Source: Dermacentor variabilis
Taxonomy: Eukaryota; Arthropoda; Arachnida; Ixodida; Ixodidae
DNA length: 64,000 nucleotides
Assembly (NCBI RefSeq): GCF_050947875.1
Contig: NC_134568.1
Coordinates: 196,450,353 to 196,514,352 of the forward strand
Direction of reading: 5' to 3'
Each line of letters begins with the position of its first letter. Position 1 is the first letter of the stretch. The notes under the pieces were generated by a model. The model did no database searches, was not told where the DNA came from, and worked only from the letters and a program-made list of their open reading frames with translations. This document shows, in pieces, positions 24,225 through 34,800 of this stretch. The position numbers and the translations under genes are program-made.

Positions 24225-25126
24225 TCATCATCATCAGCTATATGTCGTCTCCACTGCAGGACCGGGTCCTCTCCCTGCGAACTCTAAATACCCCTGTCCT
24301 GCGCCAGCGGATTCCAACTATAGCCCCTGCTAATTTCTTAATTTCATCAACTCAACTGGTCTTCTGCCGTCTTTGACTGCGCTTCCCTTCACTTGGCAGC
24401 CATTCTGTAACTATAATGGTCCACCTGTTATCTAACTTACGCATTACATGACTTGCCCAGCGCCATTATTATCTCTTAATGTCCATTAGAATATCGGCTA
24501 TCCCCGATTGCTCTCTGATCCACACCGCTCTCTTCCTGTCTCCTAATGTCACGCCTGATATTCTTCGTTCCATCGCTCTTTGCGCGGTCCTTGACTTGTT
24601 ATCAAGCTTCTTTTTAAGCCTCCAAGTTCCTGCCCCATATCTTAGCGCCGGTAGAATGCATTGATTGCACACCTTTCTTCTCAATTAAAATGGTAAGCTT
24701 CCAGCCAGGATCTGACAATGTCTGCCGTATGCGCTCCAACCCATTTTTATTCTTTAAATTTCCTTCTCATGATCAGGGTCCCCTGTGAGTCATTGACCTA
24801 GGTAAATGTACTCTTTCGCAGACTCTAGAGGCTGACTGGTGATTCTGAACTCTTGTTCCCTTGCCTGGCTATTGATCATTGTCTTCTGCATATTAATCTT
24901 CAAACCCACTCTTGCACTCTCTCTGTTAAGGTCCTCACTCATTTGTTGTAACTTGTCTCCAGTGTTGCTAAACAGGACAATTGTCATCTGCAAACAAAAG
25001 GTTGCTGAGATATTCCCCTTTGATCCTCGCTCCTAATCCTTCCCAGTCTAATACTTTCAATACTTCTAAGAATGGAATGAATACTATTGGAGAGATTCTG
25101 TCTCCTTGCCTCACCCTTTCTTGATA

Positions 25127-27053
25127 GGTAATCCGCCTTTTTCATGGCGCGACGGCGCATGCGCCCTGCCCTAGCGGATTAGTCGCGAAACGTTTTGGAA
25201 GGGTCGCGCGGCTACGCGCGCACTGCTGCAAACATTCATGCCGCTTGCCGCGTTGAAACTCCACTGGTAGCTCGACGGCGCTGCGATGTCGAAAATCTGC
25301 GTAGCGTAAGACTGCAGCTCCCTTTAAAACAGAAAGCGGCCATGGCTTCGTCCGTGTGGTCCGCACTACACCGTGAGCCACGTAGTTGCGCCTTTCATTG
25401 ATAGCTAGCAAATTTAACGAAAACCCCGTGCGTTACACTTGAGCGACACTTAAAAACATCACGTTGCTGATGAAGACACGCGCCGCCACCGCTTGCGGTG
25501 GCGGCGCGTGTCTGACTGCACGTACTAGTTTATGACTCGGTAACACTGGGTCGATACGAGACCGACAAGACACTCACGCCAACGATTCACCGACTTTTGT
25601 GCGTCACTGAAACCATTTTATCATACCAAGCCGACAATGACACAACCGATGAGCGCGAGATGTTGTATACTGCGACGGGCTCTCTTGTCGACGGCCGCGA
25701 CAAAATCCGCGTGCCGACCATCGTTCGACCGAACCTCGGGAGATCGGCCGTCGAACCTACAACGCGGTAGCGTCTTCGCTTGTATATATAGTTAATCGTG
25801 CTCAAAATGAGTCAAACATGCCTACTAAGTTGAAATGCACAAGCTTCAAACCTCTCAAGTCGTGCGCATGAAGTCTGAGCATATGTTGAACCTCTTCAGC
25901 GAAGGTTAAGCATGGCGCCGTCCAGTTCGTGCGCCGCTACCGGTGGATCTAACTGAAATCAAAGTACTTAGGACGAACGAAACTGATTTTACAGTAAAGT
26001 TCTGGTCTTTGCGATTGGAAATCAACTACATCTCACTTCGCACGGAGCGTTCACAATAAGCTGCAAGTGGCGACACAGCGCTATGCCAACATCTGCACGT
26101 CACCGTACCCGTAGGCTGCCGGTCGCATACGCTACGTAGATGGTTGGGCTTTTACGTGCTTTTATGCCGACATATTTCTCCATTCCAGTGATGCACTGTT
26201 TACCTCTGCGTCCAACGGGAAACAAGAGACGGTGTACTCGGTGTACAGCAGCGTACAGTTACCTCGCTCAGTTACCGACGGTGTCAGTGATGGCATCCAT
26301 GTTTTCGCGAGAGAGGAACACGGCCTATAAATGAATATTTATGCTAGCACAGTTTGCTCTAATATTACACTTTATGGCACGCGCAAACTACAAGTATGAT
26401 GGAGTTAAACAAGAGCGAGAATCAGTAATAAATTAACAGCCCATAATTTATGTATGTGGATCACAGTTGCCATTGTTTAAGTGGTTCGGCTGCTCATATT
26501 GACTTGTCTCAGGGTGGAACTACGCCGCACATATGCGCAGATGTTTTGACACGTTTTGACATTATTTCATATCAGCGTTGCACCTTTTCCACAATATTTG
26601 ACGCCAACAACGATCTGCGGCTGTAAATGTCGATGTAAACAAGTGCACCGCTTTGATAAATCCGACCGGGAAGACTGCGCTCGAAGATTTCTTTATTATG
26701 CGAAATGTCTAAGTAATGTTTAAAAAGAATACAAAAAGCGAGCTCCATGTACAAAAATCAGCGACAACAAACTACAAGGAATCCGTGTCCGCAAAGGGAA
26801 CTCAGCGTGCCTTTATCGGCCACACTGTTTGCACAACAGCGCAACCAGGTCTGCTCACACAGTATAGTCATTGAGTGCGTCATGGCTTCCAGGAACGACA
26901 TTCTGCCCCGGAGAAGCCATTAATAATGATTCGCGATCCACGACGTGGGCGCAGGTACACAAATCAATCGGCGAAAGCCCTGGCACCCGTCCAAAACGTT
27001 TTCAGAGGCGTGCGGCAGAGGGCAGCATAGGAAAATGAAAAAGGCAGATTGCC
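25127..27053. mobile_element. 1.9-kb non-coding element with terminal inverted repeats
   Basis: GGTAATCCGCCTTTTTCAT (25127-25145) is repeated inverted at 27035-27053 with two differences. Similarity resumes inward at AAACGTTTTGGAAGGGT (about 25187) and its inverted partner near 26985-27003. The element interrupts an RTE LINE at a conserved site, so it is a mobile insert. No transposase-like frame was seen. It contains a perfect 38-bp palindrome and GC-rich left part. The exact ends and target duplication are ambiguous by a few bases, because the inverted motif overlaps the LINE sequence. Superfamily unknown. Confidence 0.7.
25475..25512. repeat. perfect 38-bp palindrome
   Basis: GACACGCGCCGCCACCGC, a TT spacer, and the exact reverse complement of the first arm. 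18-bp arms with no mismatch and very high GC. Lies inside the 1.9-kb mobile insert. Confidence 0.92.
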
Positions 27054-28270
27054 TACTTTTCTTCAGGAGAACCAAGGTAGCTGCGGAATATTTGTAGATA
27101 ATGCCCAGGATATTTACGTAAGCGTCCTGTACTCCTTGATTACGTAATGTCTCTATGACTGCTGGCATCTCTACGGAATCAAATGCCTTTTCGTAATCTA
27201 TGAAAGCCATATAGAGAGGCTGATTGTGCTCTGCTGATTTCTCGATTACCTGATTGATGACATGGATGGGATCCAATGTAGAGTATCACTTCATGAAAGC
27301 AGCCTGTTCCCTTGGTTGACTGAAGTCCAGTGTTGCCATTATTCTATTGGAGATTATCTTGGTAAATAGCTTATATAATATTGGAAGTAACCTAATGGGC
27401 ATATTTTTTTTTCAATTCTTTAACCTGTCTCTTTTGTGGTTTAGTATAATGTTGGCATTCTTGCAGTTATCTGGGACCCTTGAAGTCGTGAGACAGTTCG
27501 TATAAAGGGCCGCCAATTTTCCAAGCATTATGTCTCCTCCCTCTTTGAATAAATCGACTGTTATTCTAACTTGTCCCTGCCGCTTTTCCCCGTTTCACGC
27601 CTTGCAAGGCCCTTCTAACTTCATCGCTAGTTATAGAAGAAGCCTCTGTAACCTGTTCATTACTACTTTGAATGGAGGTATCATGGCTGTTCTGGGTACT
27701 GTACAGGTCGGTATAGAATTCGTCCTCTGCTTTTACTATACCTTCTAGATTCCTTATGATATTACCCTGCTTATCTTTCAGTGCATATACCTTGGTTTGT
27801 CCTATGCCAAGCTTCCTTCTCACTGATTTCATGCTGTGTCCATATTTTACTGCTTCCTCAGTCTTTCTCACATTATAAATTCGAATATCCCGTATTTTCT
27901 CCTTGTTGATCAGTTTTGACAGTTCCGCAAATTCTGTCTAATCTCTTGAGTTGGACACTTTCATTCTTTGTCGTTTCTATATTAGGTCATTTGTTACTTG
28001 GGAGAGCTTACCTATACTAGTTGTCTTGGCACCCCCACCTGAATTGCTGCTTTTGAAGCCAGCCTACTTATTACAGTTTCATTCATTAACAGGCCAATTC
28101 CTGATCTGGTGAGGGAGTGTCTTTTGTTGAAGCTTAGTGGGTCTTGCTAATTTGGTTGTACCTGGATTAGTGTAGCCCCACCGGCTTTCGGCATTTTTGC
28201 TGGTGTCAGGCGCCACTCCAATCCTGGAGATGTAGTATACTGGAGGAGGCGAATCCGAATTTCCCACCTT

Positions 28271-28740
28271 CAGCTAAAAGAAAAGAAAAAAATGAAAAGA
28301 AAAAGGAAAGCGCGAGGTTTCCAATATCTGACTATGGCAACCGATCACCCAAGCTAGCTCGGCCGCCGTACGCGTGCTTGGTTAGCAAGCGCCGCACACC
28401 TTGCCAGCCGCGTTGTTGCTCTTGCAAAATGACCGGGTGCTGCGTCCCGTAGGGCTCTAATAATTCGACAAATGGCTGACGATTGTTTTCATTTCCGAGA
28501 GGTCGAACAAGGAGGCTTCTATGGACGGTCAAGGTTAAACGGGACAAGTGGCAGCCTACGAACGCCTTCTCGTATGTGGGCAATGTGAGTACAGCGTGTC
28601 CTGCTTTTTTTTGATTGGTTTCTAATCACGAACCCAAAACTCGGAAGAAGAGTGTAATGAACCGTTAGCTAGGTGCCAAGCGGCGGTGATCTGGGGAACG
28701 TTTAATGACGCGTTATTAAAATAGTAATTTTTTGCTTTAT
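28271..28740. other. unassigned DNA
   Basis: An open frame at 28332-28583 (-, 83 codons) has no recognisable motif. No repeats were identified. Confidence 0.3.
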
Positions 28741-28744
28741 TAAA

Positions 28745-28880
28745 TATTCGTGCAAGCCGCCCCAGATTCCTGTATGGGCGGCTTCAACAGCAAAGTCATT
28801 ACCGACGATGCCACTGTTTCTGGGAAGACATTCGAATATGATGTCATGTCCCTAACACAGAGGTCGATGGATAATTTTTC
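28745..28880 (-). mobile_element. LINE RNase H remnant
   Basis: Minus-strand translation gives GHDIIFECLP, then SGIVGNDFAVEAAHTG, which is the end of the RNase H domain (HxGIxGNxxAD) of I-type LINEs; the same positions read HTGIAGNDLADEAAR near 13.05 kb. Only a scrap remains, with sequence similarity fading to about 29050. Confidence 0.65.
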
Positions 28881-29065
28881 TGACATGTCGCGATCGATGA
28901 CGATGCCCAAAAATCAGTGAGCCTTTTTATACGCGATTTTTAGACCATTAATACACACGCTGCAGAGGGCGCGATAATTTGCGGGTCAACACGACTAATG
29001 CGCATTTTTCCGCTCAGACTTCTAATCCTTGTGTCGCAAGGTGTAGACATGTCAGTGATAATTCA

Positions 29066-29240
29066 TTAATTCATTCATTCATTCACTTTATTTGTTCTTC
29101 ACAACAATTACATACTGTGAAAAGAGCCAAGGAGAAAAGCCGTTACTCAACGTCTTGACGAAATCCTTGGCCCCGTTTCGGTATCACCAGCAGCAGGCCA
29201 ACAATGTAGGCAATGAAGGAAAGAAACAACACAGATAGAT
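29066..29240 (-). mobile_element. possible LINE 3' end with (GAAT)n tail
   Basis: On the minus strand, CAAATAAAGTGAATGAATGA ends the segment: an AATAAA followed by a short GAAT repeat, as at the end of many LINEs. No RT sequence could be recognised upstream, so this rests on tail structure alone. Confidence 0.4.
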
Positions 29241-29814
29241 ACGGTTTTAGAAGTACGTTATGCGCCGAGGCAATACAAAAAATATCACAAACAAATGGTA
29301 CAAATTTTGCAAGAACGAAATATTATGGGCGAGATTATTAGCCCGTTGAATTTTGTCTGTGTAAAAATTATTTTTAAAAATTTTATAGATGTATAAAACA
29401 CATGTCCCTCGTGTACTCGTTTCAATTAGTAAGTAGTATGGCCAGTTTATGAAACTTATTTTTGCAATATCCATTTCAGGATTCAGGTTGCGCCGTCTTT
29501 CGGCGAAGTAACCAACACGAACCGGCGAGTGTGTTCCAACGCGCGCAGGGTGGCGCAGGTGGCGCAGCGTGCGTCGCGGTTGCGCGACTCCTTTGACTGC
29601 CAAATAATTTCGCGTCTTTTGAGTTGCATTTGTATGATGTAGCGAAAGCTGCCAATGTTCTCGCGTACAGGTCGAACTTTCATTTAAAGGTTGATGCTTC
29701 TCATAAACGCGTTTACGTGAACGTAGTTGCATTAATCATATAAAGCGGCGTAAGTATTCGTTGTGCCAGTTCCGTGCCTCTAAAAGCCCACCTCCGCAGA
29801 CATATATTTTACGG

Positions 29815-30290
29815 GACCGCTAAAGAGAAACATTAAATCAGTTTAGACGGATACAGTCATAATTCAAAGCTCTAGTTTCGCTAATTTCGTAGTAAGAGGT
29901 TCAAAGCCAAACTATCACTTTTTTTTATATATTTCGTACCGGAATTGCAAGCCTGTGCGTATGTCTGACGTCACGGATTTCAAAGCATGCATTTTTTCGT
30001 ATTCGGATCGCTGTGGCGCAATTTCATGATAAGTCCAGTCTTCGGATTTTTTAGAATACAACAAAGTCCATCTTTACCGACGAAAATTAACTATGCCCGA
30101 TGAGACGTGGTAAAAACTCATGACATCACGGCAAGCTGGCGCGGGAACTTCAAGGTGGCACGCCACCCGTCTTTCGTTTTTTCGTCGTAACTGACTTATC
30201 AAACTTGATCCCAGGGTAAGAGGGGCTTTGGTGGTATTGTAGAAGCGCAATTTACTAGTACAGCTCAACTTACTTCTCTCTTTAGTGTTC
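29815..30290. mobile_element. probable MITE
   Basis: GCTAAAGAGAAACATTAAAT at the left is matched at the right by the inverted copy of ACTAAAGAGAGAAGTAAGTT. The two ends, 470 bases apart, agree over about 20 bases with substitutions. No coding capacity. Confidence 0.5.
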
Positions 30291-30744
30291 GCGTACCGTC
30301 TTGCCGCTTAAAAACAGCGCACCTCCCACCAGAAAAAAAAAAAAAAGACAGATGGTTGAAGCAAGGCTGCTCACCCCGTCGCATGAAATTGAATTAATTA
30401 TTATCGAATCAATCCGATTTTCAATACAATCAGTCCAAGGTTCGATGCGACAAAAGTATTCTTTGTGAAATTACTTGCGTGCCTGGTTATGTCGTATATA
30501 ATCTGTATAATCGAAAAATAAATATTACTTTATAATGAGAGCTCTGTCTTGTCTGGTCTATTCGTTGGTCCCGTATTTAGGCTGCAAACAGCATCATGAA
30601 ATAAATACTGGTAGCTCCTATTTATGTTTAAGTTATTCCTTGCAAGCAAAGACGTCGCTGACCGTGAATTGACAGCTGGCCGGTAAGGCTGTCCGCTGCT
30701 TGCAAGAATAAAGATTTTTTTATTACTATTATTAGCAGTAGTAG

Positions 30745-30987
30745 TTAAATTAATTAAATTATGGGGTTTTACGTGCGAAAACCACGGTCTTATTAGGGAG
30801 GTACGCCGCAGTGGGGAACTCTGGAAATTTGGACCACCTGGGGTTCTTTAACCTGCACCTAAATCTGAGTACACGGATGTTTTCGCATTTCGCCCCCATC
30901 GACATGCAGCCGCCGTGGCCGGGATTCGACCCCGCGACCTCATGCCTAGCAGCTTCACACCATAGCCACTAAGCAACCATGGCGGGT
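30745..30987 (-). mobile_element. Ruka-type tick SINE
   Basis: Minus-strand copy with tRNA-like head at the right (…CAACCATGGCGGG) and AATTAATTTAA-type tail at the left. The flanks are both (TAG)n: AGTAGTAGTTA on the left and a longer TAGTAGTAG run on the right. The SINE therefore either landed in a TAG microsatellite or its target duplication expanded afterwards. Confidence 0.88.
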
Positions 30988-30988
30988 T

Positions 30989-31020
<32 letters not shown>
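30988..31020. repeat. (TAG)n microsatellite
   Basis: About ten TAG units immediately next to the SINE head. Confidence 0.95.
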
Positions 31021-31772
31021 TGCCATGTTACTTTACACTGATGAAACGGTCTTAAGTATCGTTATGCGGGACAAAAGAAGGAAAGAAAAAATACTTGGCA
31101 ACATCTACCGCAACCTGGGAACTTCATCTATAGCAATATTCTTTATTTTATTCGGATTCTTGTCTTCCATGGAGGAAGGAAAGCGTAGGAGAGGCCCCAG
31201 TCAGCCAGGATGTGTTGCAGAGTGTGTGCCGGTGGTCACGTGCTCTTTTTCGCAAAGGAGCATTAGGACGGGTGTCCAAAACAACCTCGTTGATATAGCA
31301 ACCGCGTTCTTAAGCGCTCGCTGCTGCTCTCGTGCTCCAATTTTTCGGCCCGGGTCCTCCTCGAAGCACATTCTGTTTGCTATACAAGCCGAGTTTGGAG
31401 TGTGGTGCATATGCTCTTGAAGTTATGCTTAGGGCCTGTGAGTGGTGAGTGTCCGCCAGCAAGAGCACCACTCACGTAATCATGGCGCTCGTCTTAGTAG
31501 TCTTTTTCAACGAGCCACAGAAAAACTCAGGGGCACGTCGGCTTTACAAAATCTGTCACAGAAATTGCATAGGAGTTGTTCTGACGCTCGTCAGCAGCGC
31601 CGTCTCCCGGAGGCTCCTATCTATGCAAGTTCAAAGCTCGCGCCATCTGCTCCGGCGATCTGATTGGAGACGCAAAGGTCGATGGCAAATCAACATGGCT
31701 GCACTGCCGGCTTCAAAAACGTGAAGTCAGGGCCTCTCCTATTTTCTTTCTTTCCCCCGTGTTGTCTCCAGT
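31021..31772. other. unassigned DNA downstream of the WAP-like gene
   Basis: Short open frames on both strands (for example 31025-31420) have no motif. No repeats recognised. Confidence 0.3.
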
Positions 31773-31778
31773 TTTATT
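31773..31778 (-). terminator. polyadenylation signal of the WAP-like gene
   Basis: Plus-strand TTTATT reads AATAAA on the minus strand, 118 bases beyond the stop codon at 31896. No other AATAAA was noticed closer. Confidence 0.55.
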
Positions 31779-31895
31779 ATGCTTTCATCCATGATATTCC
31801 TCGTTGCTGCAATATCTATCAAAATATTCTCCTGCGTGTTCACACAGAAGCACAAGATAAGCTAAGCTGTTGTCACGTGGGCTCGCTACCACGCT

Positions 31896-34800
31896 TTATG
31901 GTTGTACGACAACGCACAATGGCTCTCCGCAAGCGAGCTTGCAACAGATGGCACCGATATCGTGGCATCCGAGGTCTTCACAAGTGACGTTGTTGGGCTT
32001 TGCTTCACATTCACCCGGCTGTGGAGGTTCAACTTGGGGACAGAAGCGACTTCCAGTGTACTGTGCCAACAGCATTACAGGACTGGGTACACCTGGAAGA
32101 AGGAAATGGCCAATGTACAGATACTTGAACGTTCGAAAAAGAACCACCACAATGAACACATCCGTGCACTCTGACGCATTTAAACGCCGCAATATAGTTA
32201 AAGCTTCGAATGTTGCACTGTGAGCCGTGAAGCACGCCAGTTCAATTTTGTGAACATTCAATACAATTTCAAAGAATGTTCAAAGCTTTGTTTGGGCCCA
32301 TAGTTATCATGGCTGGTACCAGGTGCAACAGAAATGCGGACATTCAAAACAACGGCGTGTAGCAGCATATCACTATGTACCACTCAATTCCTTGGTGTTT
32401 CCGTTACCAGGCGAGAAGTTTACAGTAACGTGAGTGTTAAAAAAGAGTTTTTAAACTAAGTGCGCGCGAATATTCGACATTTCGAATAAAAATCGAATAG
32501 TCTTTGATATTCGGTTCATATTCAATTCGGCAGCTCTCTATATGAAATTGTCAAATATTCGTATGCGTTCGAATGTAAAGGGCAGAAGCACTCATTGGAG
32601 TCTCGGGGGGAGAATATCAGCGTCAGTGGGAACTATTCCGAATGATTATACAACAGAAAAGGCCACGGATGCTGCTGCGAGGCACCTCAGCGATCGCAGG
32701 AAGCCTGTGTATTTGTTGACTCGGTTTTGGACAAACTTTTCTTTATTTAAAGAATGTCATACCGTTTTCATGTCGTTGAATCGACGTTCGTTGCTTTGGT
32801 TTTACACTTGACTCTTTCACTTAATACAAGATGCAAGGCACTACAGTGTAAAATATTTTGCACCCTTAAAACGGAATACTGAATGAATCGGTCTATAACT
32901 TACACCCTTAATCCAAAACGGGTGTAAGGGCATGAGTTACAGACCGATTTAACCCTTATTTCTTTATAAGAGTGTATTTTATTTTACAGTGTACATGCAT
33001 GTGGCATGATGTTCTTGTTTCATTACAGGCATTGTGACGCGCGCCAGATGAGTGAAGGAATTTTATCATATCCAAGCTCCTCAGTTGACCGGACATACAG
33101 TAGGGAACATTAAAGGCATGTATAAAAAAATTAAGTTTTCTCCCTCTCTATCTTCTTTTCTTTTTCCCCATTTTTTTTACAATGATTACTCTTACGGGCT
33201 CACTCCCGTACAGTCGTTTTCAGCGGTCTTGAACGTCACAGAGAGAGAAAGAGAAGAAAGGAAAGGCAGGGAGGTTAACCAGACGCACGTCGGGTTTGCT
33301 ACCCTGCACTGGGGAAAGGTGGCATGATGATCAAGAGAGAGAGAGCACAGTTTCGCGCACAGTGGAAGGTTCGCATCGAGTCTACGCACGGTTCCCAAGA
33401 CCTGTCGACTTGAGGTATTTCAAGGGCGCTTTCGGAATCTCAAATTATTTGTGATGTCTACATAAAGTAAAGAAAATTTCAGTTTCGCCCATAATGCGAA
33501 GTAGTGACAGAATAGCTTGTGCAGTATTAGGATCAGCAAATTTTGCACTATTCCGCGCGATATCGGTTGCATAGCGCGGTCACGCCGTTATGGCTGTTGT
33601 GACTGGCTGACATCACGCTCGACAGCTTATTCATAAATGTGGTGGTTCGACCCGGACACAGAGAGGAGACACAGGAGACACTAGAAAAAAACTTTATTGC
33701 ACCGGGATTAGGGAGCGAACCGAGTAAAGCAACTACATTTACATGGTAATATTAAGAAACTCTTCCTCCGTATGGCATGTCCCAAATTTGATAAATTCTA
33801 TAACACGTTTGCAAGATGCGGGTGGTGCGTGTTATGCACTCTTTAGTTATGCTTGACACTGAAGGCACACTGAAAGACTTCGTCTCGGTAGCGGGACGAT
33901 AACGGTTTGGCTTCACGTTGTCGACCACGCAGTTTTGTGAAAAGTCGTTGGTTGTCATTAAACAGTCCGACACCATTCCTATACGTGGTCAGCAACGCAG
34001 TCCGCGCAAGGCTGCTAGCACAGGCTTGTCACCAGCTCGACTGCTTTGGAAAGCAGGATAACTGGCCGCGGAAATCAGCACGGTCCAGGGACTTCAGTCG
34101 CCTGAGCGCTTCGACAGCGAGAAATCCGACCGTGTAGATGTAGAACCTTGGAGCTAGTAGCACATACGCACTTTGGGGAATTGGCCAAGAACTGGGTAGT
34201 TTGCTTACTTGCTTTCTCCCTATATTAAGGCGCGTACCCACCCTGGGGGATTCACCAAGAACTGGATAGCTTGCTTTCTCCCTATATTATTGCACGTACC
34301 CTCTGGGGAATTACCCAAGAACTGGGTAGTTATCTTGCTTGCTTGCTCCCTACATTAAGGCGCGTTCTCACTCTGGTAGATTCACCAAGAACTGGGTAGT
34401 TTGTTTTCTCCCCATATTATTGCACGAGCGCCCTCTGGGGAATTGGCAATGAACTGGGTAGTTTGCTGCCTATATTATGGAGCGTACCCACTCTGGGGGA
34501 TTCGCCAAGAACTGGGTAGTTTGCTTACTTGCTTTCTCCCTATATTAAGGCACGTACCGAACCTGGGGTATTCACCAAGAACGGTATAGCTTTCTTTCTC
34601 CCTATATTATTGCACGTACCCTCTGGGGAATTAGCCAAGAACGGGGTAGTTTTCTTGCTTGCTTGCTCCCTATATTAAGGCGCGTACCCACTTTGGTAGA
34701 TTCACCAAGAACTGGGTAGTTTGCTTTCTCCCTATATTATTGCATGTACCCCCTGTGGGGAATTGGCAAAGAACTGGGTAGTTTGCTCAGTCATATCATA

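Larger units (their letters stand above)
24469..27871 (-). pseudogene. RTE reverse transcriptase, fragmented
   Basis: From 27871 downward: KSVRRKLGIGQTKVYALKDK, DEVRRALQGVKRGKAAG, then (27276) QVIEKSAEHNQPLYMAFIDY followed by EKAFDSVE. After the insert come SNTGDKLQQMSEDL, EYIYLGQ (24993-24790) and KVCNQCILPALRYGAGTW (24684). This is the RTE RT order. The FADD box lies where the inserted element and stops have damaged the frame. Not functional. Confidence 0.82.
24225..28270 (-). mobile_element. RTE LINE, antisense, interrupted and deleted
   Basis: On the minus strand the element ends with a (TGA)n tail at 24225 and its 5' end is near 28270, at the same sequence (…CCACCTT on the plus strand) where the RTE copy at 61.65 kb ends. 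It is split between 25127 and 27053 by a 1.9-kb non-coding insert. Compared with the 56.8-61.6-kb copy it also lacks about 1 kb covering the endonuclease, joined at about 28085. RT pieces are present with stops. Confidence 0.85.

Noticed and set aside
28332..28583. 83-codon minus-strand frame as an exon
   Set aside because: No recognisable domain and no convincing splice partner.
31201..31410. Third WAP-like exon
   Set aside because: Cysteine spacing does not fit CC-x3-C-x4-C and it lies downstream of a stop and poly(A) signal.
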